A stretch of DNA of 64,000 nt, from contig JAHEFB010000007.1 of NCBI GenBank assembly GCA_024640405.1, positions 51,593 through 115,592 of the forward strand, read 5' to 3'. Under the pieces are notes generated by a model. It was not told the DNA's origin. It searched no databases and worked only from the letters and a program-made list of their open reading frames with translations. The translations under genes were made by a program, and so were the position numbers. Below are positions 44,154 to 53,139 of the stretch, one piece after another (within the stretch, counting starts at the first letter, position 1; each line of letters starts with the position of its first letter). The stretch comes from Alphaproteobacteria bacterium (GTDB taxonomy: Bacteria > Pseudomonadota > Alphaproteobacteria > Rhizobiales > Aestuariivirgaceae).

Positions 44154-45103
44154 TCGCGTGGTTCCTTGCCCGCGAAAAACGCGTCGAGATTGTCCAGTGC
44201 CCTGAAGCCCATGGCATCTCGTGTTTCGCGCGTCGCACTGCCAATGTGCGGCAGCATGAAAATGTTCGGATGCTTGGCGAATTCCGGGTTTCCACCTGGC
44301 TCGGTTACGAAGCAATCCAGGCCTGCCGCCGCGACGTGACCCGAGCTGACTGCAGCCACCAGATCATCTTCCACGATCAGCGCGCCGCGCGCAGTGTTGA
44401 CGACAATTGCCCCTTTGGGCAGCAGCGCAAGCCGTTCGGCATTCATCAGGCCGGTTGTCTCAGGGGTGGCGGGACAGTGCAGCGACAAAAATTCCGATAC
44501 CGGCAGCAAGGTCTCGATTGCCGGGTGATAGATCGCGCCTTGTTCCAGTTCGGCTGCGAGTTGTGTGCGGTTGTGATAATGCACTTCCATGCCGAAGCCG
44601 CGGCAGCGCTGGGCCATGACCTGGCCAACGCGGCCCATGCCGACAATACCGACGCGTTTGCCGGATACCTGGGTGCCGACCATGAAAGACGGGCTCCATG
44701 ATTGCCACTTGCCGCTGCGCACCATGTCATCGCCTTCCGGCGCGCGACGAGCCGCGCCCAGCATCAGCAACATGGCGATTTCCGCTGTGGCATCAGACAG
44801 GACATCCGGAGTGTTGGTGACGACAATGCCTCGTTGCCTGAAAGCGGCAAGGTCGCAATGGTCTACACCTACCGAATGATTGGCAATTATCCTTGTCCGG
44901 TCGGACAACCTGGATACTACGTCGGCGTTGAAAATCTCAGAATGACACGGGAGTATCGCGTCGACCTTTGCGCTCATGGCGACAATGTCGTCAGCGCTGG
45001 AAATCACATCGTCATGGTTGAGGATAACGTCATAATCGCGTGCGGCGCGTGCTTGCGTGTTGTCGGAAAGTTTTCTGGATATCCAGACGGCAGGCTTGGA
45101 CAT
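44141..45103 (-). CDS. D-2-hydroxyacid dehydrogenase
   Basis: The 320-residue protein has GIVGMGRVGQVMAQRCRGFG near 150-169, VNTARGALIVEDDLV (catalytic Arg region) and LPHIGSATRETRDAM with the catalytic His near 285. It groups with glyoxylate/hydroxypyruvate/2-ketogluconate reductases. It starts four bases after a small membrane-protein gene and is the last gene of the third TRAP operon. It shares family but not close identity with the enzyme at 21312-22262. Confidence 0.9.
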   Translation of the reverse strand: MSKPAVWISRKLSDNTQARAARDYDVILNHDDVISSADDIVAMSAKVDAILPCHSEIFNADVVSRLSDRTRIIANHSVGVDHCDLAAFRQRGIVVTNTPDVLSDATAEIAMLLMLGAARRAPEGDDMVRSGKWQSWSPSFMVGTQVSGKRVGIVGMGRVGQVMAQRCRGFGMEVHYHNRTQLAAELEQGAIYHPAIETLLPVSEFLSLHCPATPETTGLMNAERLALLPKGAIVVNTARGALIVEDDLVAAVSSGHVAAAGLDCFVTEPGGNPEFAKHPNIFMLPHIGSATRETRDAMGFRALDNLDAFFAGKEPRDRLV

Positions 45104-45107
45104 GCTG

Positions 45108-45308
45108 TTATCGGTTCTTGCGGATGCATTCGTCCCAATAATCGTACACGACCATCGAAAGTACGATGATGGAGATCACCCAGAACGGCAGACCGCCCCA
45201 GAAACCGGCAAACCCGGTGGAAATACTGTGTGCCAGTCCAAGGATGAATGTGAACAACAGGGCCAACCCGATTAGCCCGGTGATTTTTCTGACCAAGTTC
45301 ATTTCCAT
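45108..45308 (-). CDS. Small two-helix membrane protein
   Basis: The 66-residue product has two hydrophobic helices (LIGLALLFTFILGLAHS and LPFWVISIIVLSMVVYDYW) and short charged ends. The start at 45308 has GGGAG nine bases upstream; an internal ATG two codons on is an alternative. It sits tightly between the amidase and the hydroxyacid dehydrogenase (37 and 4 bases), so it is a genuine operon member, but I recognise no family. Confidence 0.75.
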   Translation of the reverse strand: MEMNLVRKITGLIGLALLFTFILGLAHSISTGFAGFWGGLPFWVISIIVLSMVVYDYWDECIRKNR

Positions 45309-45345
45309 TGCTCGTCACTCCCTGGTGCATCCGTCGTGATGCTGA

Positions 45346-46704
45346 TTACTCTGCGGCTGCCAATGAATTCACCATCCACTGTGCCGTCGTCATGAGGCGA
45401 TCATCGTGTTCACCCGATCCTATCAGTTGTACGCCTATGGGCAAACCGGTGGAACCTGACAGCAGCGGCAGGTTTACAGCCGGCAGGCCTGCGGTTGTCC
45501 ACACAGTGCAAAACACCGGGTCTCCCGTACCATCGGTCTTCAGCGGTGCTTCACCGGCTGCAGACGGCGCGATAATGGCATCGTAGTCGTGGAAGAATTC
45601 CTCGAAATAATTTTCTGCGCCAGCCACCATGGACAGGGCTTCGGCGTATTGCTCATCCGAATAGGATCGGCCACGTTCCACCACAGGTTTCAAAGTCTCG
45701 CTGATGACATCCCAATGGTGCTCGAAATCATCGGCAAGATGTCTGGCAATCTCATACTCATGGACAATTTTTTGATAGTCCACCAGCGCGTTGACGGACT
45801 TGGGCGCCTCGATGCGCTCAACCCGGGAACCCAAACCGGACAGGATTTCATTGATCCCGTCGCGGGCGTCGCTTGACATTTTATCGTTGAATGACAGGTC
45901 AAGCCAGGCAAAGACAGGTTCAACCGGCGGCTGGCGCCTGAGGCCGGCCGAAGCGCACGGCGACGGGCGGGCAAGACTTGCCGGGTCGTGCGGATCATAG
46001 CCTGACAGGGCATCTGCCAGCAGGGACACATCTTCCAGTGAGCGTCCGAACACACCTACCTGATCAAGGGTGACGGAGGTTTGCAGCACCCCCGCGCGCG
46101 AGATCACCCCGCGCGTCGGTTTGTAGCCAAATATGCCGCAGAACGAGGCTGGCCTTATGGTGGATCCGTTGGTCTGGCTGCCTATCGCAAGCGGCACGTG
46201 GCCTGCCGCAACAGCTGCAGCCGACCCGCTCGAAGAACCACCTGGTGAATGGGCCGGGTTATGCGGGTTGCCTGTATCTGCGGGGTTGAGGAAAGCGAAC
46301 TCGGTGGTCACCGTCTTGCCCATTACAACGGCACCGGCCTGTCGGAGGTTGGCTGTCACCCGGCAATCGATTTCGGCGATTGTGCCTTTTCGGGCAGGAC
46401 TGCCGCATTCGGTCGCAAGGCCCTTGACGTCGAATATGTCCTTCAATCCGACCGGCACCCCGTGAAGCGGACCAAGCGTGCGGCCCTTGCGCCGCAAATC
46501 ATCCATCTCGCGCGCCTGTGAAAGTGCGCCTTCAGCATCAACATGCACCCAGGCGCCAATACTTTCATCGGTCTCGGCAATCCTGTCCAGGCAGGCCTGA
46601 ACCAGTTGCTGCGAAGTGATCAGTCCCTCGGCGATTTGGCGCCGGGCTTCACTGGCTGTCAGTTGACACAACATATCTGGCTCAACGCCCTTTCGGTCAA
46701 GCAT
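45346..46704 (-). CDS. Amidase (amidase signature family)
   Basis: The 452-residue protein carries the amidase signature GGSSSGSAAAVAAGHVPLAI near 155-174 with the Ser-cisSer-Lys triad: Lys in VPVGLKDIFDVKG near 86, the cis-Ser in SSSGS and the nucleophilic Ser in TNGSTIRPASFCG near 180-190. It hydrolyses a carboxamide to acid and ammonia. The ATG follows the dctM stop by two bases, so translation is coupled to the transporter. The imported ligand may be an amide, or the amidase product may be the keto- or hydroxy-acid handled downstream. Confidence 0.9.
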   Translation of the reverse strand: MLDRKGVEPDMLCQLTASEARRQIAEGLITSQQLVQACLDRIAETDESIGAWVHVDAEGALSQAREMDDLRRKGRTLGPLHGVPVGLKDIFDVKGLATECGSPARKGTIAEIDCRVTANLRQAGAVVMGKTVTTEFAFLNPADTGNPHNPAHSPGGSSSGSAAAVAAGHVPLAIGSQTNGSTIRPASFCGIFGYKPTRGVISRAGVLQTSVTLDQVGVFGRSLEDVSLLADALSGYDPHDPASLARPSPCASAGLRRQPPVEPVFAWLDLSFNDKMSSDARDGINEILSGLGSRVERIEAPKSVNALVDYQKIVHEYEIARHLADDFEHHWDVISETLKPVVERGRSYSDEQYAEALSMVAGAENYFEEFFHDYDAIIAPSAAGEAPLKTDGTGDPVFCTVWTTAGLPAVNLPLLSGSTGLPIGVQLIGSGEHDDRLMTTAQWMVNSLAAAE

Positions 46705-46706
46705 GG

Positions 46707-48074
46707 TTACTTCTGGTATGGACCGAACAGATAGTCAGGGAACCACAATGCGATTGCCGGGAACTGATACATCAACACCATGGTGAAAATCACGATGCCC
46801 AGATAGGGCATGATCCCCCGGAATATCTGCATCAGTTCAATCTGGCCCTTGAGTACCCCTTTCAGGTAATAGGCCGACATGGCCATGGGCGGGGTCAGGA
46901 AAGAGGTTTGCAGGTTCAACGCAACCAGCATGGCGAAGAAGTATGGATTGACGCCAAACTGATCGAGCAAGGGCAGGAAAATGGGTACGAAGATAATCAC
47001 GATTTCCGACCATTCCAATGGCCAGCCGAGGAAGAAGATGATCGCTTGCGCCAGTATCAGGAACTGCCACGGCGCGAGGTTGAACGAGGCCACCCACTCA
47101 GCGATCAGATCATGACCGCCCAGATAGGAAAACACGGACGCGAAGGTCCACGAACCGACGAACAGCCAGCACACCATAGCTGTTGCCTTGGCGGTCAGAT
47201 AGACCGATTGCTTGAGCATCTGCCAGGTCAAAGCCCGGTACAGCAAAGCCAGCACCAGGCCGCCAAGCGAGCCCATGGCAGCGGCTTCGGCAGGCGTTGC
47301 CAGGCCACCTAGAATGGACCCCAGCACCAGCAAGATCAGCGCGGTCAACGGCACGAACGAGACCAGAAGATTCCAGTAGATTTCGCGCGCCGGGGGGACA
47401 TCATCCTGCTTCGGTTTTGGCGCAATACCGGGGTTTATCATTACCCGTATCATGACATATACGATATACAGGCTGGCCAGAAGGAAACCCGGGAAAACTG
47501 CCGCTGCATAGAGCCTAAGCGGTGACAGTTCGGCAATAGCCGCATAGACGATCAGCATGATGGACGGCGGGATCAGAATGCCCAGTGTGCCGCCGGCGCA
47601 GATAACGCCTGATGCAAATTCCTTGTTGTAATTGGCGTTTGCCATGGCGGGAAAAGCCAGCAGGCCCATCAGTGTGACCACTGCGCCGACTATACCGGTG
47701 GCTGTTGAAAACACGGCACAGGTGATCAGGGCTGCAATGGCCATTGATCCAGGCAGGTTTCTGGCAGCCATCTGCAGTGAGAAAAACAGCTTGTTGACGA
47801 TGTTGGCACGTTCAACCACATAACCCATGAACAAGAACAGCGGAATGGCAACCAGCGTGTCATTTTCCATCACGGAATATGTGTTCTGGTTCAGCAGGTA
47901 GAAAATCTGGTTCTGGAAAAAATCGGCAAACGTGGTGATCGCATCGGCCTTGTAGTAGGCGTAGTAGCCAAAGCCGACACCCATGGCGATGAGGGTGAAC
48001 GCAATCGGAAAGCCCAGCAGCACCAGAACGATGAACAGGGACAGCATGAGGATGGCGACTTCAGGGTTCGTCAT
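46707..48074 (-). CDS. TRAP transporter large permease (DctM)
   Basis: The 455-residue protein has about thirteen helices and the family motifs ATGIVGAVVTLMGLLAFPAM and GGTLGILIPPSIMLIVYAAI near 125-180. A short hydrophilic loop (NPGIAPKPKQDDVPP) interrupts the middle. It starts 44 bases after dctQ and is coupled to the amidase. Confidence 0.92.
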   Translation of the reverse strand: MTNPEVAILMLSLFIVLVLLGFPIAFTLIAMGVGFGYYAYYKADAITTFADFFQNQIFYLLNQNTYSVMENDTLVAIPLFLFMGYVVERANIVNKLFFSLQMAARNLPGSMAIAALITCAVFSTATGIVGAVVTLMGLLAFPAMANANYNKEFASGVICAGGTLGILIPPSIMLIVYAAIAELSPLRLYAAAVFPGFLLASLYIVYVMIRVMINPGIAPKPKQDDVPPAREIYWNLLVSFVPLTALILLVLGSILGGLATPAEAAAMGSLGGLVLALLYRALTWQMLKQSVYLTAKATAMVCWLFVGSWTFASVFSYLGGHDLIAEWVASFNLAPWQFLILAQAIIFFLGWPLEWSEIVIIFVPIFLPLLDQFGVNPYFFAMLVALNLQTSFLTPPMAMSAYYLKGVLKGQIELMQIFRGIMPYLGIVIFTMVLMYQFPAIALWFPDYLFGPYQK

Positions 48075-48118
48075 TTTTTATTGAACTCCAGCAGCAATTG
48101 CGCGAGTAAAGGTTGTTT

Positions 48119-48694
48119 TCAGGATTTGTCGGCAACCGGGTCGGGAGCGGCGAGCAGGTCTTCGGTCTCGCGTACGTCCTCAAGCCTTTCCAGCCAGACC
48201 CCTTCGCGCATGGCCTTCCAGCAGCGCAGTATCTCCGCGATACCCTGTATGATCATAAAGAATCCGGCCAGCGGGATGAGGGTCTTGAAGAAGTAAATCT
48301 GGATGCGGGCGGGGGAGTTCCAACTGACCTCAAGGTAACGCCAGCTGTCCTTGGCGATTTCCGCGCCAAACCAGAACAGGGCCAGCATGCCGGGGAAAAA
48401 GAAGGTGACATAAAGCACAAAATCCAGCGTTGCCTGGGTTTTCACCGGCAGTAACCGGTAAACGACGTCGCCGCGTACGTGGGTGTCCTGGGCAAGCGCG
48501 TAGGGACCGGCCATCAGAAACAGGGCTCCATACATCTGCACCATCATGTCAAACGCCCAGACCGTCGGAGAATTCAGCGCATAACGTACGAAAACCTCAT
48601 AAGATACCGAGAACGTCAGAATCAGGATACACCATCCAAATGCGCGCCCTACCCATATGCTAAGGCTTTCAATGGCGTGAATGAGTGATGTCAC
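48119..48694 (-). CDS. TRAP transporter small permease (DctQ)
   Basis: The 191-residue protein has four helices (about 18-38, 50-72, 91-112 and 134-155) and the DctQ context RYALNSPTVWAFDM after helix 1. The C-terminal 30 residues are cytoplasmic and acidic. A hairpin at 48875-48902 separates it from dctP by more than 170 bases. Confidence 0.9.
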   Translation of the reverse strand: MTSLIHAIESLSIWVGRAFGWCILILTFSVSYEVFVRYALNSPTVWAFDMMVQMYGALFLMAGPYALAQDTHVRGDVVYRLLPVKTQATLDFVLYVTFFFPGMLALFWFGAEIAKDSWRYLEVSWNSPARIQIYFFKTLIPLAGFFMIIQGIAEILRCWKAMREGVWLERLEDVRETEDLLAAPDPVADKS

Positions 48695-48874
48695 AGGTTC
48701 GCCTCCCTACAGCGTAGCAGGTTTTGATCAAATCAAAACCGCGCTCCTTACCAGTATTGCCGATTTTCTTCGCATGACCCGGTGCCCGCAATTCCCGGTA
48801 ACGCCATGCTCAAATTTGTAAAACGGGGAGCTGTAGCTTGGCGCACAACTCTCCGCAGATTTCCATTTTTGAAA

Positions 48875-48902
48875 AGCCCGCACCCGGTTTCGGATGCGGG
48901 CT
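48875..48902 (-). terminator. Attenuator-like hairpin after dctP
   Basis: AGCCCGCA (48875-48882) and TGCGGGCT (48895-48902), with an inner CCG/CGG pair, form a compact stem beginning eight bases after the dctP stop. On the minus strand it is followed by TTTTC, so it is a moderate intrinsic terminator that would let a fraction of transcripts continue into dctQM. Confidence 0.7.
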
Positions 48903-48910
48903 GTCATCAC

Positions 48911-50026
48911 TTAGCCAAAGTAATGTTTGTATGCCAGCTTGTAGTCGGGCTGGTTCAGGTTGAGGTAGTTCATCACGTTCTTGGCATAGACTTTTTGTGA
49001 ATCGATCACCTTGGCGAAGAATGCATCTTCCTTGGAAATGCGGTCGACCACGATATCCCATGCATCCAGCTGGGCTGCCATGACGGAATCCGGTGTACGA
49101 TAGACATTCACACCCTGTTCATCGCGCAACTTTACCAGGTCATCCGCGTAACGCTTGGTGTTGTTCCAGTAGAAGTTGGAGTTTTCAGCTTCCGATGCAT
49201 ATTTCAGGATAGCCTTGAGTTCGTCCGGCAGGCCGTCATACATCTGCTTGTTGAAAGTGACTTCGAAGAATTCCTGACTCTGATGGAAGCTGGCCAGGTG
49301 GTAGTGCTTGGACACATCCTGCATACCAAAGTCACGGTCAGAGGTCGGGTTGTTGAACTCGGCAGCATCAATCAGGCCGGACTTCATCGCAGGCTGGATT
49401 TCACCACCCGGCAACTGGACAACTGACATGCCCATTTCAAGCAGAACGTCGGCGGCAAGGCCAACGGTGCGATACTTCAGACCCTTCATCTGCGAAGCGT
49501 CCTTGATCTCCTCCTTGAACCATCCCAGTGGCTGAGCCGGCATCGGTGAGTTGAAGAACGACACAACGTTGAGGCCAAGCGAACCCATCAGTTCGTCGAA
49601 CAGGGCCTGGCCGCCGCCATAGTGGATCCAGCCAAGCACCTCGTTGCTTGACCAGCCAAAGCACGGGCCGGTGCCGAACAGCGAGGCTGCCTTCGACTTG
49701 GAATACCAGTAGGCCGGTACGTAGTGAGCCGCGTCAAGCACGCCGCGGTGCACTGCGTCCTGCATCTGGCTTGTCTTGACCACCGAGTTGACCGGCAGCA
49801 GGTCGATCTTCAGGTCCTTGGCGGCCATTGAATTGACCCGGTTGACATAGGACTGGGCATTTTCAAGAAAAATGCCGCCACCCCAGGCAGCCTGCATCTT
49901 GATCACCTTTGGTTCGGCGCGGGCAATGCTTGGTGCAGCAAGGCCGGCTACGGTAGCGACCCCGGCTCCAGTCAGAAACTTGCGGCGTGAAGCCAAGGTT
50001 GACCCAGCCTTTAAAATATCAGTCAT
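48911..50026 (-). CDS. TRAP transporter binding protein, TakP-like
   Basis: The 371-residue protein has a twin-arginine signal (SRRKFLTGAGVATVAG) and is of the longer DctP type. The ligand Arg is in LKYRTVGLAADVLLEMG near 183-199, and EFNNPTSDRDFGMQ near 220-240 is the TakP-type block associated with alpha-keto acid binding. The TakP group binds pyruvate and other 2-oxo acids with a cation. An exported folded protein through Tat would fit cofactor-assisted binding. The operon adds amidase and a 2-hydroxyacid dehydrogenase, compatible with a keto-acid or its amide. Confidence 0.88.
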   Translation of the reverse strand: MTDILKAGSTLASRRKFLTGAGVATVAGLAAPSIARAEPKVIKMQAAWGGGIFLENAQSYVNRVNSMAAKDLKIDLLPVNSVVKTSQMQDAVHRGVLDAAHYVPAYWYSKSKAASLFGTGPCFGWSSNEVLGWIHYGGGQALFDELMGSLGLNVVSFFNSPMPAQPLGWFKEEIKDASQMKGLKYRTVGLAADVLLEMGMSVVQLPGGEIQPAMKSGLIDAAEFNNPTSDRDFGMQDVSKHYHLASFHQSQEFFEVTFNKQMYDGLPDELKAILKYASEAENSNFYWNNTKRYADDLVKLRDEQGVNVYRTPDSVMAAQLDAWDIVVDRISKEDAFFAKVIDSQKVYAKNVMNYLNLNQPDYKLAYKHYFG

Positions 50027-50340
50027 CTTTTTCTCCCTAAACGCCCGGTCTTACTCAATCCCACGGGCGGTGAAGCCAGACTAGAAGTTATCCCCCATTG
50101 CGCAAGACAGGTTTCCACATTGTGATCATACATCCAGCATGTGGTCGCTAATCGGGCGTTTACGCGACCGCTGCCGCAGATTCGCCGGGGCGCGGCTTGT
50201 CACAGCTCGTCCTCATTGCCTGGTGCTACCGCGATGCCGCTTTTCCTCAAGTTTCAGAATTCTCCAATCAAACGGTTCCGCAGGCGGTTTGTGTGGTGAA
50301 AATTGTTGTTCAGTTTGAGTGACCCGATATAATTCCCGCG
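50027..50340. other. Divergent intergenic region, no gene seen
   Basis: These 314 bases separate the third TRAP operon from the sulfotransferase-like gene. I find no open frame worth calling. A spaced inverted pair CCACAT/ATGTGG near 50113-50142 and the promoter at 50306-50333 are the only features. Confidence 0.5.
50306..50333 (+). promoter_or_regulatory. Sigma70-type promoter of the sulfotransferase-like gene
   Basis: TTGTTC (50306-50311), a 16-base spacer and a perfect TATAAT (50328-50333) form a good sigma70 promoter. Seven bases after the -10 the ATG at 50341 begins, with no Shine-Dalgarno, so the message may be leaderless. Confidence 0.6.
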
Positions 50341-51426
50341 ATGGGATCACGACGAAAACCGGCAGCATTGCTGCATATCGGCGTTGAAAAGACCGGAAGT
50401 TCCAGTCTCCAGAAGTTTCTCGCTTTCAATCGCGCCAAACTTCTGCAAAACGGATTTTTCTACCCGGAGTTTTGCGGCGAAATCAGCCATACGAGATTGG
50501 CGGTTTATGCAGGCAATGATGACGTATTCGAAGACCTGCAAGCTGAGGAAGGTATATCCACTGCGGATGAGGTACACCGGTTCCGATTGAAATTCGAGAC
50601 AGTTGCAGCGGCGGAGTTATCTGAAAACCAATTTGAAACAGCGATTTTTTCTGGTGAGCATTGCAGCAGTCGTATCAGGGATCGCAACGAAAAAATCCGT
50701 CTCAAGGAATTCATGCAGGATTATTTTGATAGTTGCAAAGTTATCGTCTATCTCCGTCGTCAGGATCGATTGCTGGTCAGCCACTATTCAACTCACCTCA
50801 AGGGCGGCGGTACCGGCCTTGATGTGTTGAAGCCGCGAGGCAAGCCACCGGTATTCCTGGATTATCACGGGCTCCTGGAAAGCTGGTCCGATGTTTTCGG
50901 TCGCGAGAACATCATTCCGCGCATATACGACCGTTCGGAGTTGTTTCAGGGTTCGGTGGTGGACGATTTCGCACACTATTGGAAGCTGGGCGACGGCTAT
51001 TCCCAGGTTAAGGATGCGAATGAATCGATACTGCCGGGGGCACAAGAGCTCCTGCGGCAACTGAACCAGGATTATCCTTTGGGGACCTACCAAACCAAAC
51101 ATCCAATTCACAGGAACATATTCCAAATTCTTGTGCGTCATTTCGCCGGGCGGGGTCGCCTGCCTGCACGTGAAGAGGCGATGAGTCTTTGCGAAAAGTA
51201 TGCTGTATCCAACGCAAACGTTCAAAAAGAATGGTTTCCGGAACGGGCGCAATTGTTTGACCCCGACTTTTCGTTTTATCCTGAACAGCCTGCAGACGCG
51301 AGGACGACGTTTTCAGATGCTGTCGAGGTCTCCAAACTGCTTTGGCGCCAACGTTCTTCACGTAAATCGGTAATCTCCACACAAGCTCAACTGATCCGCA
51401 TGGCCGTGCGCGGTATGGTCCGGTGA
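50341..51426 (+). CDS. Sulfotransferase-like P-loop protein
   Basis: The 361-residue protein begins with the 5'-phosphosulfate binding loop HIGVEKTGSSSLQKFLAF (residues 12-29), the pattern of PAPS-dependent sulfotransferases, and has the 3'-phosphate region candidate VIVYLRRQDRLLVSHYSTH near 135-153 (Arg and Ser). The rest is poorly conserved. The start must be close to 50341 because the P-loop follows at once. Family members transfer sulfate to sugars or other hydroxyls. The gene is 348 bases upstream of aprM on the same strand; a shared sulfur role is possible but not shown. Confidence 0.8.
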   Translation: MGSRRKPAALLHIGVEKTGSSSLQKFLAFNRAKLLQNGFFYPEFCGEISHTRLAVYAGNDDVFEDLQAEEGISTADEVHRFRLKFETVAAAELSENQFETAIFSGEHCSSRIRDRNEKIRLKEFMQDYFDSCKVIVYLRRQDRLLVSHYSTHLKGGGTGLDVLKPRGKPPVFLDYHGLLESWSDVFGRENIIPRIYDRSELFQGSVVDDFAHYWKLGDGYSQVKDANESILPGAQELLRQLNQDYPLGTYQTKHPIHRNIFQILVRHFAGRGRLPAREEAMSLCEKYAVSNANVQKEWFPERAQLFDPDFSFYPEQPADARTTFSDAVEVSKLLWRQRSSRKSVISTQAQLIRMAVRGMVR

Positions 51427-51773
51427 GTGTGTTGCGGCAAGCTACGACCGACAAACTGTTCTCCCGAAAACCAGCTACCGGCTGTCAGCGACAAACATGA
51501 TTGCCGACTGGCTGGCAGATGAATCGGGTGGATTCCTGACCAAGTCGCTTCCGCGAAAAGTCTCAAAAAAAAGCATTTGTGAAACGCACCGGGAAAAAAG
51601 ACAACAATATGGCATTAACCGAGCGAATTTGCCTTCACAAGAAAGGTTTTTGAACGCTAGGATATTTGTTATGCGTTGCCGCAGACGACTCGTGACTGAC
51701 AAGCGATAGTGGTGGTGATAACAAATTCGCGGCCAGAACAATCTGAAAGCGGGCCAGGAGAGGATTTTACTTG
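51427..51773 (+). other. Leader region of the apr operon, no gene seen
   Basis: The 347 bases before aprM contain short open frames without ribosome sites or family resemblance. I could not find a convincing promoter; TTGCCT near 51629 and TTGAAC near 51648 lack well-spaced -10 partners. The aprM ribosome site AGGAGAGG is at about 51756-51763. Confidence 0.5.
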
Positions 51774-52619
51774 ATGCTCAGCAACAACCCTTTCGCCGAA
51801 TTGTCGGCGTCCATACCTCCGTCTGTCATGCAGGCCTATGTGATAATAATGATTTTATTGGTTGTTGGAGGCACTGTTTTTGATGTCATCCACAAGCAGA
51901 GCGCCAAGTATTTTTTCGGGGCTGCAAAAAAATCCGAAGAGAATGCGACAAGAAAAGTTGACGGCGGGGAGAAAGTTTCCCTGGCGCTCCAGACGGCTGC
52001 CTCGGAAGTTCTGACATCTTCCGAATTCTGCAATCCGAAACGCCGGGTTGCTCACCTGCTTGGCATGTACGGATTTGTAATCTACCTGATCGCAACAATC
52101 GTTATGGTGTTTTCATACCCGACAGCGACATCCGGCACCCCGGTCATCTGGCCGGTACTGTGGTGCATTGGTGCGCTGATGGTTTGTGTCGGCGGTTACT
52201 GGTTCTGGTTTTTCATAAGGGTCGATGTGGCATCCGAAGGAAATTCTCCGTTTCGGATCATGCGCGCTGACCTGTTTATACTATCCCTACTTGCAAGCTG
52301 CACACTCGGATTGATCTGGGCTTTTCTGCAATCTGCCGGAAGCAGTGTCGGGGCAGGTCTATTCCTGGGGCTTTATCTAATTGCCTCAACGGTGCTTTTT
52401 GCAGGCATTCCATGGTCGAAATTTTCCCACATGTTCTTCAAACCGGCAGCGGCCTTCCAGAAAAATGTTGCTGTTGCCAATGGCTCAATGGCCAATCTGC
52501 CAGCAGTGGCGGACAGAACCAACCCGCAAGACAGGGACAGACATTCCATGGAACTGTTGAAGGATGCGCCGCTTGACATGGGACTTGGAATCAAGCGCGA
52601 GCAACCGCACCACTACTGA
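51774..52619 (+). CDS. aprM: AprM, membrane anchor of APS reductase
   Basis: The 281-residue protein has about five to six membrane helices: VMQAYVIIMILLVVGGTVFDVI near residues 18-39, then helices near 95-113, 119-140, 160-182, 187-205 and a last one ending near IPWSKFSHMFFKPAA. It fits AprM, proposed to link AprBA to the quinone pool in sulfur oxidisers that lack QmoABC; the His in SHMFFKP is a candidate haem or quinone ligand. ATG 51774 follows a strong AGGAGAGG. It is the first gene of aprM-aprB-aprA. Confidence 0.85.
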   Translation: MLSNNPFAELSASIPPSVMQAYVIIMILLVVGGTVFDVIHKQSAKYFFGAAKKSEENATRKVDGGEKVSLALQTAASEVLTSSEFCNPKRRVAHLLGMYGFVIYLIATIVMVFSYPTATSGTPVIWPVLWCIGALMVCVGGYWFWFFIRVDVASEGNSPFRIMRADLFILSLLASCTLGLIWAFLQSAGSSVGAGLFLGLYLIASTVLFAGIPWSKFSHMFFKPAAAFQKNVAVANGSMANLPAVADRTNPQDRDRHSMELLKDAPLDMGLGIKREQPHHY

Positions 52620-52659
52620 GTGAACCATCTAATTCACCTGAAATTTTAAGGATTTTGGA

Positions 52660-53139
52660 ATGCCTACATTTGTTTATATGACGAGCTGTGACGGTTGTGG
52701 ACACTGTGTTGACATTTGTCCGTCGGACATCATGCACATCGATCCGACCTATCGCCGCGCTTACAATATCGAACCGGATATGTGCTGGGAGTGTTATTCC
52801 TGCGTTAAGGCGTGTCCGCAGAATGCCATTGACGTGCGGGGTTATGCCGACTTTGCGCCGCTGGGACACAGTGTCAGGGTCCGGCGTGAAGAGGAAAAAG
52901 GCACCATAGCGTGGAAGGTCAAATTTCGAGATGGAACCGAAAAGAACTTTCTGTCGCCGATCACGACCAAACCCTGGGGTGAATATATTCCGCAGTTAAA
53001 GGACGTATCCGGTCCCAGCGAGGATATGCGGGAAAGTCAGCACCTTTATAGCGAGCCCAAATATATCCGCATGGATGATGATGACATTCACACCCTGGAA
53101 TCAAACAAACTCAAAATGAAGCTGGGAGTGTACTATTAA
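52660..53139 (+). CDS. aprB: Adenylylsulfate reductase, beta subunit
   Basis: The 159-residue iron-sulfur subunit carries two [4Fe-4S] motifs: CDGCGHCVDIC (Cys10, 13, 16, 20) and CWECYSCVKAC (Cys42, 45, 48, 52). The remainder (about 60-159) is the AprB tail that wraps around AprA. It passes electrons between AprA's FAD and the membrane partner. The stop overlaps the aprA start by one base (TAATG). Confidence 0.95.
   Translation: MPTFVYMTSCDGCGHCVDICPSDIMHIDPTYRRAYNIEPDMCWECYSCVKACPQNAIDVRGYADFAPLGHSVRVRREEEKGTIAWKVKFRDGTEKNFLSPITTKPWGEYIPQLKDVSGPSEDMRESQHLYSEPKYIRMDDDDIHTLESNKLKMKLGVYY

Noticed and set aside
51497..51709. A 70-codon plus-strand frame upstream of aprM
   Set aside because: No ribosome site, very basic low-complexity product and no family resemblance.
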